From CAZYME01 sp964648115 (GTDB taxonomy: Bacteria > Pseudomonadota > Gammaproteobacteria > Legionellales > Legionellaceae), in the NCBI GenBank assembly GCA_964648115.1, contig CAZYME010000007.1:12412-76411 (forward strand): a stretch of DNA of 64,000 bases, given 5' to 3'. A program made the position numbers and the translations under genes. The notes beneath the pieces were generated by a model, which had not been told where the DNA came from, did no database searches, and worked only from the letters and a program-made list of their open reading frames with translations. Numbering within the stretch: position 1 is the first letter of the stretch; each line of letters begins with the position of its first letter. This document shows, in pieces, positions 52,607 to 62,035 of this stretch.

Positions 52607-53688
52607 GTAAAATTGCATTAATTACAGGTGTAACTGGTCAAGACGGCGCATATTTAGCTGAGTTTTTGCTGAATAAAGATTATGAGGTGCATGGCATAAA
52701 ACGACGTTCATCCTTGCTCAACACTGACAGAATTGATCATCTTTACCAAGATCCGCATGAAAAAGGCCTGCGGTTTGCATTGCACTATGGTGATATGACT
52801 GACTCTTCAAGTTTAACCCGTATTATTCAGCAAGTTCAGCCGGATGAAGTCTACAATTTAGCCGCTCAGTCGCATGTTGCAGTTTCTTTTGAAGAGCCAG
52901 AATATACTGCTAACTCTGATGCACTAGGCCCATTGCGAATTTTAGAAGCTCTACGTATTTTAGGATTAGAAAAGAAAACGCGTTTTTATCAAGCATCGAC
53001 GTCAGAGCTTTACGGTCAAATTGTAGAAACACCACAAAAAGAAACCACACCATTTTATCCCCGTAGTCCTTATGCTGTAGCTAAATTGTATGCTTATTGG
53101 ATTACTGTAAATTATCGAGAGGCATATGGAATGTATGCTTGTAACGGTATTTTATTTAATCATGAATCACCTATCCGTGGTGAAACATTTGTGACTCGTA
53201 AGATTACACGTGCTTTAGTTCGGATTAAGCTTGGCTTACAGGCTTGCCTGTACTTAGGTAATTTAGATGCCAAGCGAGACTGGGGACACGCGCGTGACTA
53301 TGTAGAAATGCAGTGGCTCATGCTTCAACAAGAGAAACCAGAGGATTTTGTTATCGCAACAGGTGTTCAATATAGTGTGAGAGATTTTGTAGACGCTGCG
53401 GCTCAATCAGCCGGCCTTTCAATTTCATGGAAAGGGGAGGGTTTAAATGAAGTAGGCGTAGATCAGAATAACAATGTGATTGTGCGTATTGATCCGCGTT
53501 ATTTCCGTCCTACAGAAGTAGAGTCGTTGTTAGGAGATGCAACTAAAGCAAGGGAAAAATTAGGGTGGGAACCAAGAACTAGTTTTAAAGAGTTAGTGGC
53601 AGAGATGGTTCGAGAGGATTTAAAGCTTGCTGGTCGCGATGAACTAGTGAAAAAACATGGATTTTCAGCATATGAATACTTTGAATAG
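52603..53688 (+). CDS. gmd: GDP-mannose 4,6-dehydratase (or GDP-heptose dehydratase)
   Basis: A 361-residue extended SDR that makes GDP-4-keto-6-deoxymannose. TGVTGQDGAYLAEFLL (8-23) is the NADP loop, GIKRRSSLLNTDRIDHLY is the family signature, and the catalytic residues are in ASTSELYG (T133, E135) and Y157-AVA-K161. It is directly followed by an Fcl-like enzyme. Because the GDP-heptose kinase/transferase pair is in the same operon, a DmhA-like role on GDP-D-manno-heptose is also possible; the sequence does not distinguish. Confidence 0.92.
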   Translation: MSKIALITGVTGQDGAYLAEFLLNKDYEVHGIKRRSSLLNTDRIDHLYQDPHEKGLRFALHYGDMTDSSSLTRIIQQVQPDEVYNLAAQSHVAVSFEEPEYTANSDALGPLRILEALRILGLEKKTRFYQASTSELYGQIVETPQKETTPFYPRSPYAVAKLYAYWITVNYREAYGMYACNGILFNHESPIRGETFVTRKITRALVRIKLGLQACLYLGNLDAKRDWGHARDYVEMQWLMLQQEKPEDFVIATGVQYSVRDFVDAAAQSAGLSISWKGEGLNEVGVDQNNNVIVRIDPRYFRPTEVESLLGDATKAREKLGWEPRTSFKELVAEMVREDLKLAGRDELVKKHGFSAYEYFE

Positions 53689-54625
53689 CCCTATTGGTAA
53701 ACAGTCAAAAATTTATGTGGCTGGTCACCGGGGGATGGTTGGATCAGCCATAATTCGCCAGCTTGAGTCTCGTGGGTATTCCAACATTATCACTCGTACA
53801 CACTTGGAGCTTGATTTAACAAATCAAGCAGCTGTGAACCAATTTTTCCAAACTGAAAAACCCGAGTATGTATTTCTTGCGGCAGCAAAAGTTGGTGGTA
53901 TTCATGCCAATAATACTTACCGTGCCGAATTTATTTATCAAAATTTAATGATAGAAGCGAATGTTATCCATGCAGCCTGGGTGGCTGGCGTAGAGCGGTT
54001 ATTATTTCTGGGATCTAGTTGTATCTATCCACGTGATTGTCCGCAACCTATTAAAGAAGAATACTTACTCACTGGTTCTTTAGAGCAAACCAATGAGCCA
54101 TATGCGATCGCTAAAATTGCAGGGATTAATTTATGCGAAAGTTACAATAAACAATATGGTACTCAATACTTAGCTGTTATGCCGACAAATTTATATGGTC
54201 CAAATGATAATTATGATTTAAATAATAGCCATGTGCTACCAGCTTTAATCCGTAAAGCACACGAGGCAAAGAATCGTGGAGATAAAGAACTAACTGTATG
54301 GGGTTCTGGTCGTCCAATGCGCGAATTTCTATATGTTGACGATATGGCAGATGCTTGTGTTTTTGTAATGGAGTCACATGTTGCAGAAAATCTCCTCAAT
54401 ATAGGGACTGGTAAGGATATCACCATTCATAAGTTAGCAGAGCTGATTTGCGATGTGGTTGGTTTTGAGGGAAAAATTATTTTCGATTCCTCGAAGCCTG
54501 ATGGTACGCAGCGCAAGCTTTTGAATGTAGATCGAATGAGTAATCTAGGCTGGCAGGCGAAGGTATCTTTATCTGAAGGGATATCAATAGCCTATCAAGA
54601 TTTTTTAACTTCATCTAATGTATGA
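53672..54625 (+). CDS. fcl: GDP-L-fucose synthase / DmhB-like reductase
   Basis: A 317-residue SDR starting with the ATG at 53672 (overlap of 17 bases with gmd); an ATG five codons earlier is also open. YVAGHRGMVGSAIIRQL is the NADP loop, SSCIYPRDCPQPI and NEPYAIAKIAG (Y-x3-K) match GDP-fucose synthase. It should epimerise and reduce the Gmd product to GDP-L-fucose. A DmhB-like reduction of a 6-deoxyheptose intermediate is an alternative. It ends with an ATGA overlap with the next GT2 gene. Confidence 0.9.
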   Translation: MNTLNSPIGKQSKIYVAGHRGMVGSAIIRQLESRGYSNIITRTHLELDLTNQAAVNQFFQTEKPEYVFLAAAKVGGIHANNTYRAEFIYQNLMIEANVIHAAWVAGVERLLFLGSSCIYPRDCPQPIKEEYLLTGSLEQTNEPYAIAKIAGINLCESYNKQYGTQYLAVMPTNLYGPNDNYDLNNSHVLPALIRKAHEAKNRGDKELTVWGSGRPMREFLYVDDMADACVFVMESHVAENLLNIGTGKDITIHKLAELICDVVGFEGKIIFDSSKPDGTQRKLLNVDRMSNLGWQAKVSLSEGISIAYQDFLTSSNV

Positions 54626-55389
54626 AAAATAAACCACTTATAACAATAGCGGTACCTTCATTCAATCAAGGTCAATTCTTAGAAAAAGCGCTTGCTTCTA
54701 TTTTTCAACAAAATCTTCCGATGGAAGTATATGTTATGGATGGTGGCTCAACCGATAATTCCCTGGAGATTATAAAGTCGCTGGAGCATAAGTTGTCTGG
54801 TTGGAGAAGCCACACTGATAGTGGGCAGGCTGCGGCTATCAATGAGGGCATTTCTATGGGTACAGCGCCTTATGTTTGTTGGCTAAATAGTGATGATCTT
54901 CTCATCGCAGGAGGCCTTAGTAAACTGGTCGAAATATTACAAAAAAATCCTGATACACCTGCTACTTATGGACGTGCTTGGAATCTAATAGAAAGATCTG
55001 GAAAACAAACTCCGATTTGGATTGAGCCTTTTAGTGAACAGCGTTTAGCAACGCGCTGTATTATTTCACAGCCTGCAACATTAATTAGACGCACAGCTTG
55101 GGAAAGTATTGGTGGGCTTAATACTAGTTTATATATGGCAATGGATTACGATTTATGGTGGCGACTATACAAAAAATTTGCTTCTTTGCAATTTGTTGAT
55201 GAATTTGTTGCCGTAAATCGCGTTCATAAAGCAACAAAAACCAGTATGAATCGAAGAAAACACTATCAAGAGGCCATTGCAATCGTCCGTAAATACAATG
55301 GTCATGTTCCCCTCAAATGGTGGCTTGCTCAACCGTATGCTGTTTGGTTTAAATCGGTTATGAATAGGTTAATGGATTATAGCCACTAG
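54622..55389 (+). CDS. GT2 family glycosyltransferase
   Basis: A 255-residue soluble GT2 enzyme. It has ITIAVPSFNQGQFLEKALAS, VMDGGSTDNS and VCWLNSDDLL (DDD-like metal motif), all in the right order, and AMDYDLWWRL at the acceptor side. No membrane segment is seen, so it should act on the cytoplasmic side and probably adds a sugar to the lipid-linked chain. It overlaps fcl by four bases and is 18 bases ahead of the O-acyltransferase gene. The sugar is unknown. Confidence 0.88.
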   Translation: MKNKPLITIAVPSFNQGQFLEKALASIFQQNLPMEVYVMDGGSTDNSLEIIKSLEHKLSGWRSHTDSGQAAAINEGISMGTAPYVCWLNSDDLLIAGGLSKLVEILQKNPDTPATYGRAWNLIERSGKQTPIWIEPFSEQRLATRCIISQPATLIRRTAWESIGGLNTSLYMAMDYDLWWRLYKKFASLQFVDEFVAVNRVHKATKTSMNRRKHYQEAIAIVRKYNGHVPLKWWLAQPYAVWFKSVMNRLMDYSH

Positions 55390-55407
55390 TATTTTTCAGG
55401 CTAAAAA

Positions 55408-56829
55408 ATGGTATTTACTTCGATATTTTTTTTATTTTTATTTCTTCCTAGTACAAAGCTATTGAATTGGCTTTTTTTAAAAAAATTCAAACTCCAAAAT
55501 TTAGTTCTAATGTTATCTAGCTTGTTTTTTTATTATTGGGGGGAGAAAAATCATATTGTTATTATGCTAACCTGTACAATTATAAATTTTACAGCAGGGG
55601 TACTAATTGAAAATAGTAGTCAACAAAAGCAGCGCAAATTTTTTCTGATATTCTCAATAATAGCCTCTATATCTATGCTCATTTATTTCAAGTACTTCAA
55701 TTTTTTCCTTAGCTCCGCAGCCTATTTTTTTAATATAAATGTGACACAATTTGTAAAGATAGCTTTGCCTTTGGGTATAAGCTTCTACACGTTTCATGCA
55801 TTAAGTTATGTGGTAGATGTTTACTGGGGCAAAATAAAAGCTGAGCGAAGTCTGATTAATTTTATCTGTTATATTTCCCTTTTTCCTCAATTAGTTGCAG
55901 GCCCAATTGTTCGCTATTCTGATATCGGTCACTCTTTTTACCATAGATATATCACTAGATCGGGCTTTAGAAATGGGGTTTTAAGATTTTGTTTTGGGTT
56001 GGGGAAAAAAATACTAATTGCGGATGTGATTTCTAATGTTGCTGATGCTATTTTTATACTGCCTTATGATCAGTTAACGTTTGGGTTGGCGTGGCTTGGT
56101 GCAATATCTTACGCGCTTCAGATCTATTTCGATTTTTCAGGCTATTCTGACATGGCGATTGGTCTTGGCTTGATGTTTGGGTTTAAATACAAAGAAAACT
56201 TTAGGTTTCCCTATACTGCTACTTCAATTCAGGATTTTTGGCGAAAATGGCATATTTCTTTATCAAGTTGGTTTAGAGATTATATTTATATTCCGCTCGG
56301 AGGCAACCAACGCTCTCAGAGCAGAACATACTTTAATTTGATAATTGTCTTTGGTTTATGTGGATTATGGCACGGAGCGAATTATACCTTTATCTTGTGG
56401 GGATTATTTCATGGTCTTTTTTTAATATTAGAAAGAACATATTGGGGCTCTTATATAAGAGCACTGCCTAATTTTGCCCAGCATTTTTATGTTTTATTTA
56501 TTGTCACACTAGGTTGGGTGTTTTTTCGTGAGGAAGGTCTCCGTAATGCTTTATATTTTATTAAAGCCATGTTTTCTCCCAATAGTTTAAATATTGATAG
56601 GGTGCTCATAAATATCAATATAATTGTAATATTAGCGTATTTGATTGGTGTCGCTCTTGCTTTAGGGATCAATAAATATATACGAGATTACTTAACATTT
56701 TGTCGGAATAAATCGCTAATTAAAATTTATAGAGATCTAAGTATTTTGATGGGATTAATTGTTTTGCTGATCTCTGTACTCTCTTTAAGTAATAATACCT
56801 ATACGCCTTTTTTATATTTCAGGTTTTAA
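55408..56829 (+). CDS. MBOAT-family O-acyltransferase (AlgI/DltB-like)
   Basis: A 473-residue membrane protein of the MBOAT fold that moves acetyl groups across the inner membrane. It has PLGISFYTFHALSYVVDVYWG, FPQLVAGPIVRY, FGFKYKENFRFPYTATSIQD and WHISLSSWFRDYIYIPLGG. The catalytic His322 is in LWHGANYT. AlgI and related polysaccharide O-acetyltransferases match best. It is three bases ahead of an AlgX/J-like gene, forming the usual acyl-transfer pair. Confidence 0.93.
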   Translation: MVFTSIFFLFLFLPSTKLLNWLFLKKFKLQNLVLMLSSLFFYYWGEKNHIVIMLTCTIINFTAGVLIENSSQQKQRKFFLIFSIIASISMLIYFKYFNFFLSSAAYFFNINVTQFVKIALPLGISFYTFHALSYVVDVYWGKIKAERSLINFICYISLFPQLVAGPIVRYSDIGHSFYHRYITRSGFRNGVLRFCFGLGKKILIADVISNVADAIFILPYDQLTFGLAWLGAISYALQIYFDFSGYSDMAIGLGLMFGFKYKENFRFPYTATSIQDFWRKWHISLSSWFRDYIYIPLGGNQRSQSRTYFNLIIVFGLCGLWHGANYTFILWGLFHGLFLILERTYWGSYIRALPNFAQHFYVLFIVTLGWVFFREEGLRNALYFIKAMFSPNSLNIDRVLININIIVILAYLIGVALALGINKYIRDYLTFCRNKSLIKIYRDLSILMGLIVLLISVLSLSNNTYTPFLYFRF

Positions 56830-56832
56830 ACT

Positions 56833-58026
56833 ATGAATTTACGCTCAAAATTCTTAGATAAGTGTTTGATTCTAATTTTTATAGTCCTTATTTTTATTCC
56901 TTGCTTAGGGTTATTTATAAAAACGAACTCAGATGAAATTCAATCCATGATGAATCGCAAACCTTATATATTTCCTAAAATAAATATAAAAAAAATACAT
57001 CATACTAACTTCACAGAAATTGAAAATTGGTTTGGAGACAAGGTTTTATTTGTGCGTTCAATGGGTAAGCTATGGGGATATATTAATTATAAATTAGGTG
57101 TGAGTGCAAAGCCTGAGAGTACCATTATTGGCAAAGATGGTTGGTTGTTTTTAGGGAATGGGAATGAATTAACCATTGATCAATTTACTGGTAAAAATGC
57201 TCCTACAGAGGAGGAAACTAAGCTGCAGATTAATGCATTTAAACATATGAATAAAGTAGCGGTGCAAAATCAGATACCTTTTCTGGTAATTATTGCTCCT
57301 GATAAACAAGATGTATATCCCGAATACTTACCGCGCCATATTCATAGAGGTGAAGTTCCAACAAGGCTTGATCGCTTAATGCAAGGTTTACTTGCTAATA
57401 ATATAGACTTCATAGATTTACGGGAAGATGAGCTCAGGGCAAAAAATACCTTGGGCAAAAAATATGGTGCCTTATATCATAAAGCTGATAGCCATTGGAA
57501 TTATTTAGGAGCTTATGTAGCATATCAATCAATAGCCAAATATTTAAATCTAAAAGGCATTGAAACAAATAAACTGCAATTTGATTTTTACTTGGGCTCT
57601 AATAAAGCCCAAGATCTTGCTGCTTTTATACAGCTTACAAATTTAGAGCCACAAACCTTTTTACCAAATATTACAAATTTAAAGATAAACCTCCAAGGTA
57701 CGGATATATCCGGAATAAATCATGATTTGTCTCCCTATGATGGAAACGATTTAAATATTATCCTGAAAGCGCCTTATCAAAACATAAATAGGGAGTTAAA
57801 AAACAAACAGGTTTGTTTATTAATTAGCGATAGTTTTTCTAACGCACTTGGTTTTTATTTTCATAATGACTTTTATAATACAGTCCGAATCCATCCTGAT
57901 AACACAGATTACAGCTTAGCTGAGCTAATAAAAACCTACCACCCCAATATTATTATATTTGAAAAAGTGGAGCGCGGTTTATTAGGATACGCCAATAATT
58001 TTATGGGGAATCCTGCATATGTATAA
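56833..58026 (+). CDS. AlgX/AlgJ-like SGNH O-acetyltransferase
   Basis: A 397-residue protein with one N-terminal membrane anchor and a periplasmic SGNH-like domain. The catalytic residues are visible: D219-S220-H221 in KADSHWNYLG and Ser334 in LLISDSFSNA. It matches the AlgJ/AlgX/PatB family that takes acetyl groups passed by the MBOAT partner and places them on a polysaccharide. It has AGG before the ATG and follows the MBOAT gene by three bases. It is the last gene of the plus-strand operon. Confidence 0.9.
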   Translation: MNLRSKFLDKCLILIFIVLIFIPCLGLFIKTNSDEIQSMMNRKPYIFPKINIKKIHHTNFTEIENWFGDKVLFVRSMGKLWGYINYKLGVSAKPESTIIGKDGWLFLGNGNELTIDQFTGKNAPTEEETKLQINAFKHMNKVAVQNQIPFLVIIAPDKQDVYPEYLPRHIHRGEVPTRLDRLMQGLLANNIDFIDLREDELRAKNTLGKKYGALYHKADSHWNYLGAYVAYQSIAKYLNLKGIETNKLQFDFYLGSNKAQDLAAFIQLTNLEPQTFLPNITNLKINLQGTDISGINHDLSPYDGNDLNIILKAPYQNINRELKNKQVCLLISDSFSNALGFYFHNDFYNTVRIHPDNTDYSLAELIKTYHPNIIIFEKVERGLLGYANNFMGNPAYV

Positions 58027-58120
58027 GAAGCCAGAAACAATCTCTAGGTCGTACATCCACCTTTTACGTTCCTCTTTTAGTGCAATGTCTTACTATTTAA
58101 GATATGGCTTTACCTCATAG

Positions 58121-59521
58121 TTAGGCGGTTATGCCTAATTTCATTGCCATGTATATTTTTCGTTTAGCATAATTGAAAATTCTATTAGCAAATGTTATCT
58201 CTTTAGCTGTTAATTGTTTAATTCTGTTATTGAAAAGCAGGTCATAATAGCTATTAACACACTTACTTATCTCATAAATATTATGAGTATTTATTTTATC
58301 CCCAAATACATAAATACAAGACCAATGCGGGTCAGTGAATGCATCATCTCTCAAGCCAAGTTTACAAAGGACCGATGCTAAATCATTTTGGTTAGTGAGC
58401 ATCGCGCTTTTTAAGCTTGGTAAAAATGCTAAAGTTGATTTTCTTGTGTGACTTTGTATCGCCAGTGCGGATTTCACTTTCTCTTTAGTGGGCTCATTGT
58501 TAATAAGAGTATTTATTATATTTCCGAATTCAGTCGATATTTCTTGCGCTTTTTCTACTAGTATTTGAGAGTATTTTCTATAATCTGACAATAAATGACG
58601 GAATTCACTTACTTGTTTTGCAAGAGCATATATTAACGTTTTCTTATCGATTTGTTTTGGCACAATCCCGCATTTAATAAGCTCGCGATTTATTTGATTA
58701 AAAGTTGCAAAAATTATATTCATAGATGTTGCAAGATCGATAGGTGAATCAGAAAAGAAATCGTCCCGACTAAACTCCTTAAAAAAGTCTTGACCGGCTT
58801 TGCCAAGATTTGCGTCGGAACCAATACTGTTGTCAGAAATACCTCGTACGGTGAGTGGACGACGAACAATACGAATATATTGACAAACTTGGGTGGATAT
58901 CCATCCAAACGAATAATCAGGCGCTAGTGGGAAAAATATACGCCCTAACTGGTCTCGCCATTGATCCCAGAAAGCGCGATTTACAGCACAATTATTCATT
59001 TTAGGTATTGAAGCTGTCCAACTAAACTCTAGGCTTGCTAATTCTTCTAAAAGGATTTTAGCGTCTACGTCTTCAATTAGCGAATTTCCAAAATAATTTA
59101 ATAATAATAGATTTTGTTGGTCTGTTTGACCACTATCATCTGGGTAATAATAAATAGCATCCTCCCAACTAATTACAGGGGGATTCCCATGCAAAGCTTT
59201 TTCTGCGAGTAGGTGTAATGCCGTAGGAACCAGGGCATCATCATCCGGTAAATATATTACATATTCCCCTTCAGCTTTACTCCAGGCATGCTCCCAGTTA
59301 TCTGGCATAGAAAGCGTTTTGTCAGTCTCATAATAACGTACACGGGATGTTGCTAACGACTCGACTACTTCCCGTGTATTATCATGGCAATTATTTGCCA
59401 TAACCACTATCTCGTAATCCTCAAACGTTTGATTTAGTGCGCTTCGCAGTGCATTTTTTAGTATATGAGCACGGTTTCGAGTAGGCATTACTATAGAGAA
59501 TAAAGGAGCCTTTGCTTTCAT
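58121..59521 (-). CDS. GT2 family glycosyltransferase
   Basis: A 466-residue enzyme with a GT2 domain in the first ~230 residues (FSIVMPTRNRAHILKNALRS, EIVVMANNCHDNTREVV and VIYLPDDDALVP) and a helical C-terminal half I do not recognise. No membrane segments are seen. A short stem (TTAGGC 58121-58126 / GCCTAA 58133-58138) covers its end and could serve as a weak terminator. It is convergent with the AlgX-like gene. It probably takes part in the same polysaccharide pathway. Confidence 0.85.
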   Translation of the reverse strand: MKAKAPLFSIVMPTRNRAHILKNALRSALNQTFEDYEIVVMANNCHDNTREVVESLATSRVRYYETDKTLSMPDNWEHAWSKAEGEYVIYLPDDDALVPTALHLLAEKALHGNPPVISWEDAIYYYPDDSGQTDQQNLLLLNYFGNSLIEDVDAKILLEELASLEFSWTASIPKMNNCAVNRAFWDQWRDQLGRIFFPLAPDYSFGWISTQVCQYIRIVRRPLTVRGISDNSIGSDANLGKAGQDFFKEFSRDDFFSDSPIDLATSMNIIFATFNQINRELIKCGIVPKQIDKKTLIYALAKQVSEFRHLLSDYRKYSQILVEKAQEISTEFGNIINTLINNEPTKEKVKSALAIQSHTRKSTLAFLPSLKSAMLTNQNDLASVLCKLGLRDDAFTDPHWSCIYVFGDKINTHNIYEISKCVNSYYDLLFNNRIKQLTAKEITFANRIFNYAKRKIYMAMKLGITA

Positions 59522-59549
59522 ATGTAATTGTTCCTATAAATTTGAGGTA

Positions 59550-61247
59550 TTATGTTTTTAGAGATTCTAAGTGGCTTTTTCGCATTACGGATGTCCATGG
59601 TCTGTAGGAAACCTCTCCAGATGCATTCAAGTGTTTAGAAAAAAGAATTTCTTCGCCAAACAAATCATAATTTTGTTTATTAAAACTATGTTTTTCCTGC
59701 AGGGTTACTTTTTTATACCAGTTATCAGAGGCTATAGAAGTAAGATGGGGTGTGTATACTACTCTTTTTTGTCGTCTTCTTGCAAATGCACCTGCCCACT
59801 CCCCCAGATAATAGATAGACATAACAGGATCAGTGCAAGTCTGAAGAAATTCAATTAAGAAGGAAGTATCAAAAATCACATGTTGTGAAGATACACTGCC
59901 AACACTGTGAGGTTTCCATAAACGACCAAAATACCCACGGTCATAAAGAGGCCTAAATTCATCAGGACATCCACAACCACCCTTAAAGCCAAAAAAATTT
60001 CCTGCAGAGATTATCTGTCCATCAGTATTCAGGATTCGGCTTCCTACCATCACTGTATCTGGAAATAGCTCAAAATTTAGTAGAACATCATTTATCCAGT
60101 CTTGTTGAGGAAATCCAACACACTCCCAAATGCAATGAATAAGCGTGTTACTTGCCTCTTCTTCTTTTGCGATACTCAGTAAAGCGGGAATTGTTTGTGA
60201 GTCTAACAATAATGTTCTAATTTGATGAAGGGGGTAGTGGTTAGTATAAAAATGTGATGATCTATGGGGAGAGTTTGGCCCTACAAAAACCACCGTCAAT
60301 ACCTTCCTACTTACAATTGGTTTCCGTCGGATCCACCAATTCAGATGCTCGGGGAAAAATAGGCTTTTATCAATAAAGTATCTCTCGCTAAATTCTTTTT
60401 TAGAAAGAAATCTATTTAATACAGTAAGTTGAGATGATTCTAGATAGTCTTTGGAGGCGCTGTTCATCGCGGTAGACTGAGGGTGCATGCGCCAACTATA
60501 GATAACCTCTGGTATATGTTCTGGGACATAACCCGCATTGTAAAAGCGTACAAAAGTATCCCAGTCGTGACTTCCATCAGCGTTTGAGTCTGTATAAGCT
60601 TCAAGCTCTAGGGCTTTAAGCCTATCGATTACGCAGACATGGGCAATATAACATGAGTTAATAAAAAGGACCGGATCCCAATCCGGTTTGAAATAGGGCC
60701 AGCCATAACTTCCATCAGCTTCTATTTTATCTTCATCGGAATATAGAAGTGCGGGGAATTTTTTTTGTTTAATATGCGCTGTAATAATAACAATGGCATC
60801 AGGATATAAAATATCATCCGAATCCATGGGAATTATGTATTTACCAGAGGCATTTTCAAGAAGAAACCTCATTCCATTAATGATGCCTTGGTTTTTTTCA
60901 ACGCGGTAAAGCTTTACAAAAGGATATTGGTGTAATGTTTTTAAATAATCTATTGTTTCTGTATTATCAGAACCATTGTCTAAAATAATCCACTCAAAAT
61001 TGGTTCCGCCTCGCTGAGAGAGGAGGGACGCTACAAGTTCATCTATGTAAGTTGGTTTTGTGTTCCATACAGAGGTTACAATCGATAGTAACCCCTGCTC
61101 TTGATTTTCATGGTATATATTACTTCGCTCTTCTAACATGAGTTTTCGGAATGTGCTGTAGCGAATATAATTCTTTTTTTTTCTATTAAGTACTTTATTA
61201 AAAATAACATGCTTAATAAATGAATTAATTTTATTAACTGTAATCAT
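59550..61247 (-). CDS. GT2 family glycosyltransferase, large
   Basis: A 565-residue protein. A GT2 domain at about 50-290 has LLSIVTSVWNTKPTYIDELV, WIILDNGSDNTETIDYL and IIPMDSDDILYPDAIV. It belongs to a GT2 group seen in rhamnan/O-antigen clusters; the second half carries no domain I recognise but has YNAGYVPEHIPEVIYSWRMH in the acceptor region. It lies 28 bases upstream of the GT2 at 58121 on the same strand, so both are probably one transcript. The sugar transferred is unknown. Confidence 0.85.
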   Translation of the reverse strand: MITVNKINSFIKHVIFNKVLNRKKKNYIRYSTFRKLMLEERSNIYHENQEQGLLSIVTSVWNTKPTYIDELVASLLSQRGGTNFEWIILDNGSDNTETIDYLKTLHQYPFVKLYRVEKNQGIINGMRFLLENASGKYIIPMDSDDILYPDAIVIITAHIKQKKFPALLYSDEDKIEADGSYGWPYFKPDWDPVLFINSCYIAHVCVIDRLKALELEAYTDSNADGSHDWDTFVRFYNAGYVPEHIPEVIYSWRMHPQSTAMNSASKDYLESSQLTVLNRFLSKKEFSERYFIDKSLFFPEHLNWWIRRKPIVSRKVLTVVFVGPNSPHRSSHFYTNHYPLHQIRTLLLDSQTIPALLSIAKEEEASNTLIHCIWECVGFPQQDWINDVLLNFELFPDTVMVGSRILNTDGQIISAGNFFGFKGGCGCPDEFRPLYDRGYFGRLWKPHSVGSVSSQHVIFDTSFLIEFLQTCTDPVMSIYYLGEWAGAFARRRQKRVVYTPHLTSIASDNWYKKVTLQEKHSFNKQNYDLFGEEILFSKHLNASGEVSYRPWTSVMRKSHLESLKT

Positions 61248-61276
61248 TTAAAAATACCTAAATATAGGGCGCTCGC

Positions 61277-61972
61277 CTATCTGAACCGGCCATCGGCAAC
61301 TATTGGGTTACCAACAGCTTTAACAATAGGTGGAAGCACTTTGTTTTTTTCGAAAACAATAATGCTGTCAAAAATATGCATTGCTGCCAGGCTTTGCGTA
61401 TATGGTGTTTGGGGAAAAATTTCAAGGTTTTGAGAGTGCCATGCATGCATGTCATCAATTAACCCTTTTGCCCACTCAATGAAAGTTCCTTTTTTACGAT
61501 ATCCACCTTCGAAATATTCCATGTAGCTTGTATGTAGATCTTCACATATATAACAACCTTGATCGGAAATGACAGGAAACATTTCTTCAAAAGTAACCAA
61601 TTGTTGTTGCATTGTATGCCCCCCATCATCAAGGAGTACATCAACTTTATTCACACTTTCTCTAAATTTTTTCCAAAAAGCAGGATCCTCTTGGTTGCCG
61701 ATCCAAATCTCAAATCCTTCCTTTTCCATAATTCTGCATCTTTCATCGATATCAATTCCTATAATCCTTGCATCTTCGCCGAAATAGTCACGCCACATTT
61801 GCAGCGATCCACCATTTTGTATACCAATCTCAACAAATACAAAAGAAGTATTTCTAAATTTATTAAGATAGTTGTGATAGACGTTGAAATAATGTATCCA
61901 CTTGTCTATCTGATTTTTTTTGTTATTGATAAAATAGTTATATAATGGATTTTCGTACAGCTCGCTATTCAC
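61277..61972 (-). CDS. Class I SAM methyltransferase (cephalosporin hydroxylase/CmcI-like)
   Basis: A 231-residue methyltransferase with FVEIGIQNGGSLQMWRDYF (SAM loop), RIIGIDIDERCRI, DVLLDDGGHTMQQQL and YICEDLHTSYMEYF. This is the family that includes CmcI and rhamnosyl O-methyltransferases. It has a GTG start at 61972 with an ideal AAGGAG at six bases. It follows the TylF-like gene by 63 bases on the same strand. The role is probably sugar O-methylation. Confidence 0.82.
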   Translation of the reverse strand: MNSELYENPLYNYFINNKKNQIDKWIHYFNVYHNYLNKFRNTSFVFVEIGIQNGGSLQMWRDYFGEDARIIGIDIDERCRIMEKEGFEIWIGNQEDPAFWKKFRESVNKVDVLLDDGGHTMQQQLVTFEEMFPVISDQGCYICEDLHTSYMEYFEGGYRKKGTFIEWAKGLIDDMHAWHSQNLEIFPQTPYTQSLAAMHIFDSIIVFEKNKVLPPIVKAVGNPIVADGRFR

Positions 61973-62035
61973 TAAATTCTCCTTATTTTTTATACTTTGC
62001 AGTACAAAATTTACGAAAGTATTAAATTGAAATTA

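Noticed and set aside
58121..58138. TTAGGC/GCCTAA stem as a terminator
   Set aside because: Only six base pairs, overlaps the coding end of a gene and has no T-run, so not listed as a feature.
61559..61945. 128-codon plus-strand frame antisense to a methyltransferase
   Set aside because: The minus-strand methyltransferase has clear motifs and an ideal ribosome site.
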